Shown in pieces: positions 28,201 to 36,608 of a stretch of DNA of 64,000 nucleotides. The notes beneath the pieces are model-generated. The model was not told the DNA's origin. It saw nothing but the letters and a program-made list of their open reading frames with translations, and ran no database searches. The stretch is taken from NCBI GenBank assembly GCA_946403965.1, contig CAMJBT010000002.1, forward strand, positions 1 to 64,000, in the 5' to 3' direction. Position numbers and translations under genes: made by a program. Source of the DNA: an uncultured Pseudobutyrivibrio sp. (GTDB lineage Bacteria; Bacillota; Clostridia; Lachnospirales; Lachnospiraceae). Position 1 is the first letter of the stretch; each line of letters begins with the position of its first letter.

Positions 28201-28957
28201 TAACAATGAAAAATCAAATGATGCTGATATAGATGAGGAGAATGAGGTTGATTCAGAAATATCAGAAAATGTCGAGGAAGAGCCTGGCATCATAGAAGAA
28301 TTGGTAAATGCAATAAAGTCTGTATTTACACCTATGGTAGTAAAGGCAGAAGAACATAACATTTTTAAGGAAGGTGTCGCACTTTCAATTAGCAATGGCA
28401 ATGGATTAGTAAAGAATAACGTAAATGCGTTATTTACAACTATTCGTCCAAGTGAATCACAGCTCATTGAAGAGGAATCAAAGACAGAAGAACCTAAGGC
28501 AGAAACACCATCAAGTAGTTCAGATTCTGCAGGAGTTAATCCAGGTTCTTCAGGAAGTAGTACCGGTTCTACAGTAACTACAGACCAACCTGCAACCACT
28601 ACAATAGATGATTCAAAAGTGCCTACAACAGGAGATACAAAAAAGTTGGCAAGTAACGACGCAGGCAATTCTTCTAAAGCTAAGTCAACAACTACAAAGA
28701 CTATAATAGATGAATCAAAGGATGAGAATTCAGAAAAAGTAGAAAATAATTTGGAATCAAAGGATGAGGTACAAGAGAAAGAAGCTACAGTTGATGAAAA
28801 GCAAGATACAACATCTATCAAGGAAGATGCAGTTCCACAGGCAGTAGAAGATATTTCTACAGAAAAGAGCTTACCAATTATTCCTATAGTAGCTGTTGTA
28901 ATAATTCTTGTAGCTGTTGGTGCTGGAGTTTTTGTATTCAGGAAAAAAGAATCTTAA
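25202..28957 (+). CDS. Membrane-anchored multidomain arabinan endo-1,5-alpha-arabinanase (GH43)
   Basis: A 1251-aa surface enzyme, most likely cutting alpha-1,5-arabinan of plant pectin. Residues 1-34 are a signal peptide. The five-bladed GH43 domain spans about 38-430. The three catalytic acids are visible: D45 in VHDPSIF, D236 in AIDPTLF and E304 in SGEGPY. A beta-rich module (about 445-545) is followed by a bacterial Ig-like domain (about 555-630, ATIEWSSDNEAVIST) and a LamG/concanavalin-like domain (about 640-855, ending DDVRIYDTAL). A long D/E- and S/T-rich linker leads to a C-terminal membrane helix (LPIIPIVAVVIILVAVGAGVFVF) and KKES. VPTTGDT, an LPxTG-like string, lies about 85 residues before that helix. 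The gene is monocistronic. Confidence 0.9.
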   Translation: MKKISKRAIALTMAAAIAAPAFQISGAGTIEAKAVNSIDRVMVHDPSIFQYQGDYYVFGSHIATAKSNDLVNWTQVSTDYQNPSDNVIYGNLKENLAESFKWAGYDDGDCAGGNYAVWAPDVIYNPNYVWKDGHKGAYMLYYSASSTWRRSCIGYMVSDRADGDYEYGGTVVYSGFTNTGKVNYDGNSKRDTTYTNDYLPFNNLISNGVIDGDVSTWKCFNKDGSWNNNYAPNAIDPTLFYDGTGQHLYMVYGSWSGGLFILEIDQKTGEAIYPGKDGVEPTSGNTVDRYFGVHIAGGNHQSGEGPYIEYDKNTGYYYMYETYGGLTTTGGYNMRLFRSKNVYGPYEDASGKNAAGSGVNCYQYGTKLIGNYQFYNQPGYRAAGHNSALITDDGKYYLVYHQRFLDASRGEGHEVRVHQQFLNEDDWLVTALYENRNELIQKYTMQDVVGSYEFINHGNAEKDGSMLATQTVLLNSDGTISGDETGTWSMKDGKDYTYVTLDMDGATYKGVFFEQTNDNGVKTMTFSAIGNNNLAVWGSKFEQSDDLVAGKVVEQLKELIPSTTRENISLPKELSGATIEWSSDNEAVISTKGVVGTPNEDTTVTLTATITSGDVVKEASYEVIVYDNPKVIVGYDFNSYDGKSIFATSLSQKNDNATLKGTATVVEDEVRGNVLKIENTEGSKQVNYLSLPNDVFANVDKAGYTVSLWVNVDSSTWEHSALFEADWLTEGSTVGTYPMTRIGANLIGRINANEYSDAFPGIDYSKLTNKWQLVTYTVAPDGIKVYLDGNQVVYDKKDISNCFSGRDAAIQNTNHVMVGAGDIWNDEDVRAAMFDDVRIYDTALTSNEVEKLYDATYKEKKNEEEIEEPQKTIDEEEPEVEGQTKVYVRLDREEFKDKAILLGTDEEGQDIFGESGKVMAHIGNGWYSVNVPDNILLSDDMDTADEVDVDKDDKEAEEKLEEENVEALENLEDDANSSNKENNDEEKQTEEKQPEDTKTDNNEKSNDADIDEENEVDSEISENVEEEPGIIEELVNAIKSVFTPMVVKAEEHNIFKEGVALSISNGNGLVKNNVNALFTTIRPSESQLIEEESKTEEPKAETPSSSSDSAGVNPGSSGSSTGSTVTTDQPATTTIDDSKVPTTGDTKKLASNDAGNSSKAKSTTTKTIIDESKDENSEKVENNLESKDEVQEKEATVDEKQDTTSIKEDAVPQAVEDISTEKSLPIIPIVAVVIILVAVGAGVFVFRKKES

Positions 28958-29000
28958 TAATGGTCTTTATAGGAAATTAAAGAGTATTTTTTAGTAAAGT

Positions 29001-29040
29001 AAAAAGTGAGCTAAATCTCAAAAATTTAGCTCACTTTTTT
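29001..29040. terminator. Bidirectional terminator between GH43 and the flavoprotein gene
   Basis: The nearly symmetrical AAAAAGTGAGCTAAAT / ATTTAGCTCACTTTTTT stem has 11 perfect central pairs plus A and T flanks, so it can stop transcription from both sides. Confidence 0.9.
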
Positions 29041-30117
29041 TTAAACTGTGACACCGTATGCGCTGCAGTCAGTGATTAGCTCCTTTACAAGAGCTTCTAC
29101 GGGAAGTATTTTATCCACTCTAGAAGCATTTGAACCACAGAAGAAAAGACCTTCTTCTTTATCGCCTGTAACAGCAGCAATTAAAGCTCTGCTTATACAA
29201 TATGGAATCTTGTCACCCTTAGGGCAAGCCTTTAGGCAACTGTTACATCTTTTGGCAAAAAAGTTTTTACCATCATCAAGCTTTTCTAGAAGAGGAGTGT
29301 ACACAGCTCGTGCTGGCATACCAACAGGACTTTTTATTATTTTTATATCTTCTTCTTTTGAATCTACAATCACCTGCTTAAAAACAGGATCAGCATCGCA
29401 TTCATTGGTTGCAATAAATCGAGTTCCCATCTGAACTCCGTCAGCGCCGGCTTCGATAGCTTCTGCAATATCCTGACCAGTGAAGATACCACCTCCTAGG
29501 AACACTCTAATCTTTTTCTTGAATTGCTCCTCGTATGGCTTGATAACCTCAAGAACTTCTTTAAGAATCTGTAAGTTTGGCTGACAGGTTTTATCGGCTA
29601 AATCTTCTTTTGAAAAACCAAGATGTCCACCAGCTTTATGACCTTCAATAACAATAAAATCTGGAATAGAGCCAGCTTTCTTTGCAAAGGTTTTGCATAA
29701 AAGCATGGCAGCTTTTTTACTAGAGACGATAGGAGCATAGAGAATGTCACTGTCTTTAACCAATTCTGCCAGGTTAAGTGGCAAGCCAGCCCCGGATATA
29801 ATTGCATCAGCACCAGCAGCAATTGCAGCTTTTACAGTTTCTTCGTAATGACTTACTGCCACCATGATATTTACTCCAACAAGTCCATTGCCACCAGAGA
29901 TTTCCTTTGCTCGTTTAATATGCTCTTTCAGAGCTCTTAAGTTTGCTTCAAGTGGATTTGTAAGGAAATCCGCTTCTTTAAAACCAATATTCACAGAGCT
30001 GATTACTCCCATGCAGCCTTGTTTTGCCACATTTCCAGCAAGTTCTGATAGAGAAACACCAATTCCCATTCCGCCCTGGATGATTCCATGAGCTAATTTT
30101 TTTCCATTAATATCCAT
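29041..30117 (-). CDS. Nitronate monooxygenase / FabK-like FMN oxidoreductase
   Basis: The 358-aa TIM-barrel flavoprotein has the N-terminal IIQGGMGIGVS, the mid-region GHKAGGHLGF, the FMN phosphate site LGGGIFTGQDIAEA and GADGVQMGTRFIATNEC. This is the 2-nitropropane dioxygenase/nitronate monooxygenase superfamily. A cysteine cluster CNSCLKACPKGDKIPYC lies near residue 300, seen in a clostridial subgroup and possibly an iron-sulfur or structural metal site. The substrate is unknown; FabK (enoyl-ACP reductase) is the main alternative, but no fatty-acid genes are nearby. The start is preceded by GGAG on the minus strand. It stands alone with its own promoter. Confidence 0.82.
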   Translation of the reverse strand: MDINGKKLAHGIIQGGMGIGVSLSELAGNVAKQGCMGVISSVNIGFKEADFLTNPLEANLRALKEHIKRAKEISGGNGLVGVNIMVAVSHYEETVKAAIAAGADAIISGAGLPLNLAELVKDSDILYAPIVSSKKAAMLLCKTFAKKAGSIPDFIVIEGHKAGGHLGFSKEDLADKTCQPNLQILKEVLEVIKPYEEQFKKKIRVFLGGGIFTGQDIAEAIEAGADGVQMGTRFIATNECDADPVFKQVIVDSKEEDIKIIKSPVGMPARAVYTPLLEKLDDGKNFFAKRCNSCLKACPKGDKIPYCISRALIAAVTGDKEEGLFFCGSNASRVDKILPVEALVKELITDCSAYGVTV

Positions 30118-30164
30118 CGCATTTTCTCCATATTGCCTAAAAATTATTAACTAAATTCTTTGAG

Positions 30165-30193
30165 ATAATACATCACATTACTGAAGTTGTCAA
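30165..30193 (-). promoter_or_regulatory. Promoter of the minus-strand flavoprotein gene
   Basis: Read on the minus strand, TTGACA and TATTAT are separated by 17 bp. This is a full -35 consensus, about 50 nt upstream of the start codon. Confidence 0.8.
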
Positions 30194-30324
30194 ATAATAA
30201 ATAATAATCTACAGGTGAGTATTAACTTACGATCATTAATATTAGAAAATGCAAATTATGAGACTTTTCCAATATAGAAATGAGGGTGATTTCGATTGTT
30301 TAACACTTTAATGCGAAAAAGTGC
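30194..30324. other. Upstream region of gltB, no gene
   Basis: AT-rich, non-coding. It holds a TATTAA/TTAATA inverted repeat near 30223-30244. A possible hairpin at about 30306-30323 (CACTTT, loop AATGCG, then AAA-AA-GTG with a 2-nt bulge) has a hexaloop with A at position 1 and G at position 4, as in ANTAR target hairpins. Whether it is transcribed is uncertain, because the weak promoter below lies downstream of it. Confidence 0.35.
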
Positions 30325-30353
30325 TTGCATTTATTAGCAAATAATTGTATATT
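30325..30353 (+). promoter_or_regulatory. Tentative promoter of gltB
   Basis: TTGCAT and TATATT are separated by 17 bp. The -35 matches consensus at only three positions. If used, transcription starts near 30360, right at the attenuator hairpin. Confidence 0.4.
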
Positions 30354-30360
30354 ATTTCAA

Positions 30361-30417
30361 AGACAAAGGCGTCTAAATAGATTCCCTAATGGGGGAGTCT
30401 ATTTAGGCGCCTTTTTT
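30361..30417 (+). promoter_or_regulatory. gltB leader: hexaloop hairpin overlapping a terminator
   Basis: AGAC-AAAGGC-GTCT (30361-30374) forms a 4-bp hairpin with an AAAGGC hexaloop (A1, G4). The loop and 3' strand are also the 5' arm of a long terminator: AAAGGCGTCTAAATAGA pairs with TCTATTTAGGCGCCTTT, followed by Ts. The two folds exclude each other, which is the arrangement used by ANTAR antiterminators. asnB and amt have the same design. Confidence 0.75.
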
Positions 30418-30461
30418 AGTTCGAATTTTTAGTTCGTATTTAAAGTGGAAGGAGTAGCAAC

Positions 30462-33400
30462 ATGGTAAATCAAAATAAAGGTTTATACAGCCCTGAATTT
30501 GAACACGACAATTGTGGTATTGGAGCCGTTGTTTCTATTAAAGGAATCAAAACTCACAAGACTGTTTCTGATGCCTTAAAGATTGTTGAAAATCTGGAGC
30601 ATAGAGCTGGAAAGGATGCTGATGGAGAAACAGGAGATGGTGTAGGAATTCTTCTCCAAATTTCACACAAATTCTTTTCTAAGGTTACAAAGGAGCTTGG
30701 TATTTCTATAGGAAAAGAGAGAGATTACGGTGTTGGTATGTTCTTTTTCCCTTCAGAAGAGCTGAAGAGAAAACAGGCCATGAAGATGTTTGAAATCATC
30801 GTGGAAAAAGAGAATCTTGAGTTCCTAGGTTGGAGACAGGTACCAACAAAGCCATCGATTCTTGGAAAGGCTGCGGTAGATTGTATGCCTGTAATTTATC
30901 AGGTTTTTATTAAAAGACCTGAGGATTGCAATAAGGGACTTGATTTTGATAGAAAACTTTATGTCGCAAGACGTGTATTTGAGCAGACCGCAGAAAATAC
31001 TTATGTTGCTTCACTTTCAAGTAGAACTATCGTGTATAAAGGAATGTTCTTAGTTAATCAGCTGAGACTATTCTTTGAGGATTTGGAAGATAATGATTAT
31101 GAATCAGCAATTGCTACAGTTCATTCTCGTTTCTCAACAAATACAAACCCTTCTTGGGAACGTGCTCATCCAAATCGATTTATCGTTCACAATGGTGAGA
31201 TAAATACAATCAAAGGAAATGCAGATAAGATGCTTTCTCGTGAGGAGCGCATGGTTTCGCAGGTGCTTGAGCCAGAAATGACAAAGATTACTCCTGTTTG
31301 TAATCAAGAGGGTTCAGATTCAGCAATGCTTGATAATGCTCTTGAATTTCTTGTAATGAACGGCATGCCACTGCCACTGGCTGTCATGATTACTATTCCG
31401 GAACCATGGGTAAAAAACAAGGCTATGGATCAGGCTAGACGAGATTTTTATCAATATTATTCAACAATGATGGAACCTTGGGATGGTCCTGCATCAATAC
31501 TGTTTTCTGATGGTGATATTATGGGTGCAGTGCTGGATAGAAATGGACTTAGACCTTCCAGATATTACATCACAGATGATGATTATTTAATTCTTTCTTC
31601 TGAGGTAGGTGTCCTTCCGGTAGAAGAAGGAAGAATAAAGAAAAAGGACAGATTACGTCCAGGTAAAATGCTTCTTGTTGATACAGTGGCAGGCAGATTA
31701 ATTGATGATGAGGAATTAAAGACGAGGTATGCTACAAGACAGCCTTATGGTCAGTGGCTTGATGCAAATCTGGCACATTTAAGTGAAATTAAAATTCCAA
31801 ATGAGCCGGTTATAAAGTACTCAAGAGAAGAAAGAGATTGTCTCCAAAAGGCATTTGGATATTCCTATGAGGAAATAAAGGATTCAATTCTTCCTATGGC
31901 ATTAAATGGTGGTGAAAATACAGGCGCTATGGGTATTGATGTTCCACTTGCAGTATTATCCGAGCATCATCAACCACTTTTCAACTATTTCAAGCAGCTT
32001 TTTGCTCAGGTTACAAATCCACCAATTGATTCAATTCGTGAGGAGATTGTTACAGCCACAACAGTATATCTGGGAACTGCAGGAAATGTTCTGGAGGAAA
32101 CAGAAGAGAACTGCAATATGCTTGAAATCAGAAATCCTATTTTGACAGTTACCGATTTGATGAAAATTAAGTCAATGAAAGTTCCTGGACTTCATGCAGA
32201 GACAGTTCCTATTACCTACTACAAAAATACTTCATTGGAAAAAGCAATCGAGCATCTTTTTGTCGAAGTAGATAGAGTTAATAGAGAGGGAGCAAACATT
32301 ATTATTCTTTCTGACCGAGGCGTGGATGAGAATCATGTTGCAATTCCATCCCTTCTTGCAGTGGCTGCAGTACAAAGACATTTGGTTCAGACAAAGAAGC
32401 GCACAAGTCTTTCAGTAATTCTTGAATCAGGCGAGCCAAGAGAAGTACATCATTTTGCTACACTCCTAGGCTATGGAGCATCGGCTATTAATCCATATCT
32501 TGCTCAGGAGACTATTTGTGAGCTTATCGAAAAAGGTCAGCTTCAGAAGGATGAACATGCTGCTATTGATGATTATAACGAGGCTGTAATAAACGGAATT
32601 ATCAAGATTGCATCCAAGATGGGTATTTCTACTGTTCAGTCATATCAGGGTGCAAAGATTTTTGAGGCTATTGGAATCAGTGCAGATGTAATTGACAAGT
32701 ATTTTACAGGTACTATTAGTAGAATCGGTGGAATCACTATTGAGGATATTCAGGCTGATGTGGAAATGCAGCACAGCAAGGCTTTTGATCCATTAGGATT
32801 ATCAGTGGACGAAACCTTGGATTCACGTGGACAGCATAAGATGCGTTCAGGAGCTGAGGAACATCTCTATAATCCTGCTACAATTCATTTGCTTCAGCTT
32901 TCTACAAGAACTGGAGACTATAATACCTTCAAGGAATATTCATCACTTATTAACAAAGAGGATGAAGTTAGAAATCTTCGTGGATTAATCGATTTTAATT
33001 ACCCAAAGAAAGGTATCAGCATTGATGAAGTTGAGTCAGTAGATTCTATCGTTAGACGATTCAAAACTGGAGCCATGAGTTACGGATCTATTTCAAAGGA
33101 AGCACATGAAACAATGGCCATTGCAATGAATATGCTTCATGGAAAATCAAACTCTGGTGAAGGTGGAGAGGAAGAAGAACGCTTTACAATCGGAAAAGAT
33201 GGTCTTAATCGTTGCTCTGCAATCAAACAGGTTGCATCAGGTAGATTTGGTGTCACAAGTAAGTATCTTGTAAGTGCAAAAGAAATTCAGATTAAAATGG
33301 CACAGGGTGCGAAACCTGGTGAAGGTGGACATTTGCCAGGAAAGAAGGTTTACCCTTGGATTGCGAAGACAAGACTTTCAACACCAGGTGTTGCACTTAT

Positions 33401-34988
33401 TTCGCCACCACCTCATCATGATATTTATTCGATCGAGGATTTGGCGGAGCTTATCTATGATTTGAAAAATGCAAATAAGGATGCCCGTATATCTGTAAAG
33501 CTTGTTTCAGAGGCCGGAGTTGGAACAATTGCATCAGGTGTTGCAAAAGCTGGTGCTCAGGTTATTTTGATTTCAGGTTATGACGGAGGTACTGGTGCGG
33601 CACCTAAATCTTCAATACATAATGCTGGACTTCCATGGGAGCTTGGACTTGCAGAGGCTCATCATACACTTTCGATGAATGGCCTAAGAAACAAGGTTGT
33701 AATTGAAACAGACGGTAAGCTTATGACTGGACGAGATGTTGCCATTGCCTGTGCCCTAGGTGCAGAGGAATTTGGTTTTGCAACAGCACCTCTTGTGACT
33801 ATGGGATGTGTGATGATGCGAGTATGTAATCTTGATACATGTCCAGTGGGTGTTGCTACACAGAATCCTGAGCTTAGAAAACGATTCTCAGGTAAGCCGG
33901 AATATGTTGTAAACTTCATGCGTTTTATTGCAGAAGAGTTAAGAGAATATATGGCAAGCCTTGGATGTAAAACAGTTGACGAGCTTTGTGGAAGATATGA
34001 TCTTCTCAGGCTTAAGGAGGTGGATCAAAGCAAGCGAATGTCAAAGGTCGATTTGTCTTCAGTGGTTTCAAATCCAAATCCATATGAAAAAGTAAACTAC
34101 GAGAAAAAACATGTATTCAACTTCGAACTTGAAAACACTGTAGACGAAAAGATTCTTTTGAAGAAGTTAAAATCTGCTATTGAGTCTGGTAAGGAGGGCT
34201 CGGTAGATGTTCAGGTTTCAAATATAAATCGTTCTGTAGGTACCTTGCTTGGTGCAGAGCTTACAAGACGCTTTGGCGAAACTCTTTCAGAGGATAGTTA
34301 TGTAGTGAATTGCCAAGGTGCTGGTGGACAATCCTTTGGTGCATTTATTCCAAATGGACTTACCTTAAAGCTTGAAGGTGATTCAAATGATTACTTTGGA
34401 AAGGGATTGTCAGGCGGCAAGCTTGTTGTAAATCCTCCAAAGGAAGCTAATTACAAGCAGGATGAAAATATAATTATCGGAAATGTTGCTTTATATGGAG
34501 CGACATCTGGAAAAGCCTTTATTAATGGAGTTGCAGGAGAAAGATTTGCTGTTCGAAACTCCGGTGCTACGGCTGTAGTAGAAGGCTGTGGAGACCACGG
34601 CTGTGAATATATGACAGGCGGTCGTGTTGTAGTTCTTGGAACTACTGGAAAGAATTTTGCTGCAGGTATGTCCGGTGGTATTGCCTATGTTCTAGACGAG
34701 GATGCCACACTTTACAAGCGCTTAAATAAATCTATGGTTAGCCTTGAGACTGTAACAGACAAATATGATGTTATGGAATTGAAGGATATTATTAGAGCGC
34801 ATGTGAAGGAAACTGGCTCTGAAAAAGGAAAACGTATTTACGATAATTTCAGTGACTATCTTCCAAAGTTTAAAAAGATAGTTCCATATGATTACAAAAA
34901 GATGATGCAGACAATTGTTCAGATGGAAGAAAAAGGATTATCTTCTGAGCAGGCACAGATAGAAGCATTCAATGCTTTATGTAAATAG
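30462..34988 (+). CDS. gltB: Glutamate synthase large subunit
   Basis: GltB converts glutamine and 2-oxoglutarate to two glutamates with electrons from GltD. The 1508-aa protein keeps all domains. The class II amidotransferase starts after a 17-residue propeptide with nucleophile Cys18 (EHDNCGIG). The central domain and the FMN-binding synthase domain follow (about 860-1170: SGEGGEEEERF, GAKPGEGGHLPGKKV, SGYDGGTGAAP). The 3Fe-4S cysteines are in CVMMRVCNLDTCPVGVA, and a C-terminal GxGxG beta-helix (about 1240-1430) ends the protein. It starts the nitrogen island, and gltD follows after 9 nt. Its leader suggests control by antitermination. Confidence 0.97.
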   Translation: MVNQNKGLYSPEFEHDNCGIGAVVSIKGIKTHKTVSDALKIVENLEHRAGKDADGETGDGVGILLQISHKFFSKVTKELGISIGKERDYGVGMFFFPSEELKRKQAMKMFEIIVEKENLEFLGWRQVPTKPSILGKAAVDCMPVIYQVFIKRPEDCNKGLDFDRKLYVARRVFEQTAENTYVASLSSRTIVYKGMFLVNQLRLFFEDLEDNDYESAIATVHSRFSTNTNPSWERAHPNRFIVHNGEINTIKGNADKMLSREERMVSQVLEPEMTKITPVCNQEGSDSAMLDNALEFLVMNGMPLPLAVMITIPEPWVKNKAMDQARRDFYQYYSTMMEPWDGPASILFSDGDIMGAVLDRNGLRPSRYYITDDDYLILSSEVGVLPVEEGRIKKKDRLRPGKMLLVDTVAGRLIDDEELKTRYATRQPYGQWLDANLAHLSEIKIPNEPVIKYSREERDCLQKAFGYSYEEIKDSILPMALNGGENTGAMGIDVPLAVLSEHHQPLFNYFKQLFAQVTNPPIDSIREEIVTATTVYLGTAGNVLEETEENCNMLEIRNPILTVTDLMKIKSMKVPGLHAETVPITYYKNTSLEKAIEHLFVEVDRVNREGANIIILSDRGVDENHVAIPSLLAVAAVQRHLVQTKKRTSLSVILESGEPREVHHFATLLGYGASAINPYLAQETICELIEKGQLQKDEHAAIDDYNEAVINGIIKIASKMGISTVQSYQGAKIFEAIGISADVIDKYFTGTISRIGGITIEDIQADVEMQHSKAFDPLGLSVDETLDSRGQHKMRSGAEEHLYNPATIHLLQLSTRTGDYNTFKEYSSLINKEDEVRNLRGLIDFNYPKKGISIDEVESVDSIVRRFKTGAMSYGSISKEAHETMAIAMNMLHGKSNSGEGGEEEERFTIGKDGLNRCSAIKQVASGRFGVTSKYLVSAKEIQIKMAQGAKPGEGGHLPGKKVYPWIAKTRLSTPGVALISPPPHHDIYSIEDLAELIYDLKNANKDARISVKLVSEAGVGTIASGVAKAGAQVILISGYDGGTGAAPKSSIHNAGLPWELGLAEAHHTLSMNGLRNKVVIETDGKLMTGRDVAIACALGAEEFGFATAPLVTMGCVMMRVCNLDTCPVGVATQNPELRKRFSGKPEYVVNFMRFIAEELREYMASLGCKTVDELCGRYDLLRLKEVDQSKRMSKVDLSSVVSNPNPYEKVNYEKKHVFNFELENTVDEKILLKKLKSAIESGKEGSVDVQVSNINRSVGTLLGAELTRRFGETLSEDSYVVNCQGAGGQSFGAFIPNGLTLKLEGDSNDYFGKGLSGGKLVVNPPKEANYKQDENIIIGNVALYGATSGKAFINGVAGERFAVRNSGATAVVEGCGDHGCEYMTGGRVVVLGTTGKNFAAGMSGGIAYVLDEDATLYKRLNKSMVSLETVTDKYDVMELKDIIRAHVKETGSEKGKRIYDNFSDYLPKFKKIVPYDYKKMMQTIVQMEEKGLSSEQAQIEAFNALCK

Positions 34989-34997
34989 GAGGTTATA

Positions 34998-36494
34998 ATG
35001 GGAAAGCCAACAGGATTTTTAGAATACGAGAGAATTGAGGCTGTCGCAGTAGAGCCTCTCAAGAGAATTAACAATTTTAATGAGTTTCATGAACCTCTTC
35101 CAGAGGAGGAACAAAAAAGACAGGGCGGACGATGTATGGATTGTGGTGTACCATTCTGCCAGTCTGGTATGACAATAAAGGGGATGACTTCAGGTTGTCC
35201 TCTAAACAACCTTATTCCTGAATGGAATGAGCTGGTATTTCAGGGAAATTATGAGATGGCATATAAGCGACTTCGTAAAACCAGCAATTTCCCTGAGTTT
35301 ACCTGCAGAGTCTGTCCGGCTTTATGTGAAAAGGCATGTACATGCGGTCTAAATGGAGATGCTGTATCAACCAGAGAAAATGAAAAGGCTATTATAGAGT
35401 ATGCCTATGCAAATGGGCTTGCTGTGGCTAATCCGCCAAAACAGCGTACAGGTAAAAAAGTAGCTGTAATTGGATCCGGACCATCAGGTCTTGCAGTAGC
35501 AGACCAATTAAATCACAGAGGTCATAGTGTCACTGTATATGAGCGAAACGACAATGTAGGTGGTTTGCTTAGATATGGCATTCCAAATATGAAGCTTGAA
35601 AAGCAGGTGATTGACCGTAAGATAAAAATTATGGAACAGGAGGGCATAAGCTTCATTGTAAACGCCAATGTTGGCGCCGAGGTTAAGGCTAAGGACTTGC
35701 TTGATAAGTATGATGCAGTGGTTCTTTGCTGTGGATCATCAAATCCTAGAGATATAGATGCAGTAGGTCGTAAAGAGGCAAAGGGGATATACTTTGCTGT
35801 GGATTTCCTTGCTTCAACCACAAAATGTCTATGGTCAAATGATATGAAGCTTGTAGATGGAAAGTTTATTTCTGCAAAGGATAAGGATGTAATTATCATA
35901 GGTGGTGGTGATACAGGAAACGACTGTGTGGGTACAGCGATTAGACATGGCTGCAAGTCTGTTACACAGCTGGAAATGATGCCAAAGGCTCCCGATGAGA
36001 GAGCAGAAACAAACCCTTGGCCACAGTGGCCTCTTGTTTGCAAGACCGATTATGGTCAGGAGGAGGCTATTGCTAAATTTGGTCATGATCCTCGTGTTTA
36101 TACCACTACAGTTAAAGAATTTAAGACAGATAAAAATGGTAATCTAAAATCAGCAGTACTTGTTTCATTGGAAGCAAAACAAGATAAGAAAACTGGACGT
36201 AAGCTTATGGTTCCTGTGGAAGGAACAGAAAAAGAAATACCATGTCAGCTTTGTTTGATTGCAGCTGGATTTCTTGGGGCGCAGAAGTATGTTGCTGATG
36301 CTTTTAAGGTTGAATTGGATGGAAGAACCAATGTGGCTTCTGTTTGCCAGGGCCGATTTGCCACAAAAGTTGAAAAGGTATTTACAGCAGGTGACATGCA
36401 TACCGGTCAGTCCCTTGTAGTTAAGGCTATACGACAGGGAAGAGATTGTGCCCGAGAAGTAGATGAGTATCTTATGGGTTATACTAATCTCTAG
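34998..36494 (+). CDS. gltD: Glutamate synthase small subunit
   Basis: GltD passes NAD(P)H electrons through FAD and iron-sulfur centres to GltB. The 498-aa protein has two N-terminal cysteine clusters (RCMDCGVPFC and later CRVCPALCEKACTCG), the FAD loop VAVIGSGPSGLAVADQL near 155, the NAD(P) loop IIIGGGDTGNDC near 295, and the C-terminal TAGDMHTGQSLVVKAIRQGRDCA. The length is normal. AGGAGGT precedes the ATG, and it is cotranscribed with gltB. Confidence 0.97.
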   Translation: MGKPTGFLEYERIEAVAVEPLKRINNFNEFHEPLPEEEQKRQGGRCMDCGVPFCQSGMTIKGMTSGCPLNNLIPEWNELVFQGNYEMAYKRLRKTSNFPEFTCRVCPALCEKACTCGLNGDAVSTRENEKAIIEYAYANGLAVANPPKQRTGKKVAVIGSGPSGLAVADQLNHRGHSVTVYERNDNVGGLLRYGIPNMKLEKQVIDRKIKIMEQEGISFIVNANVGAEVKAKDLLDKYDAVVLCCGSSNPRDIDAVGRKEAKGIYFAVDFLASTTKCLWSNDMKLVDGKFISAKDKDVIIIGGGDTGNDCVGTAIRHGCKSVTQLEMMPKAPDERAETNPWPQWPLVCKTDYGQEEAIAKFGHDPRVYTTTVKEFKTDKNGNLKSAVLVSLEAKQDKKTGRKLMVPVEGTEKEIPCQLCLIAAGFLGAQKYVADAFKVELDGRTNVASVCQGRFATKVEKVFTAGDMHTGQSLVVKAIRQGRDCAREVDEYLMGYTNL

Positions 36495-36534
36495 ATTCCG
36501 TTTTTATAAGAAAAAATAAAAGTGGGTACCAACT

Positions 36535-36582
36535 ACTTGGCTTGTGTGTAGTTTTGCCAAGTCAAGCCAAGTGGTGTAATAT
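36535..36582 (+). promoter_or_regulatory. glnA promoter overlapped by three GCCAAGT half-sites
   Basis: TTGCCA (36554-36559) and TAATAT (36577-36582) are separated by 17 bp. Three copies of the same 7-mer cover it: ACTTGGC at 36535 (inverted), and GCCAAGT at 36556 and 36566. The two direct copies are 10 bp apart and the first two starts are 21 bp apart, so all lie on one DNA face. The outer copies also form a 10-bp perfect palindrome arm pair (ACTTGGCTTG / CAAGCCAAGT). This looks like a repressor operator inside the promoter. It does not match the GlnR TGTNA-N7-TNACA box. Confidence 0.7.
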
Positions 36583-36608
36583 TTAAAGAAAAATCTGGAG
36601 GAGATACT

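Noticed and set aside
27961-28821. A 286-aa serine-rich minus-strand ORF
   Set aside because: It is the antisense shadow of the acidic E/D/S/T-rich linker of the GH43 gene, where stops are rare by composition.
25202-28957. Sortase-anchored protein
   Set aside because: VPTTG does not adjoin the C-terminal helix, so simple membrane anchoring is the better reading.
36520-36582. A terminator between gltD and glnA
   Set aside because: The ACTTGGCTTG/CAAGCCAAGT palindrome is strong but has no T run and overlaps a 17-bp-spaced promoter, so an operator explains it better.
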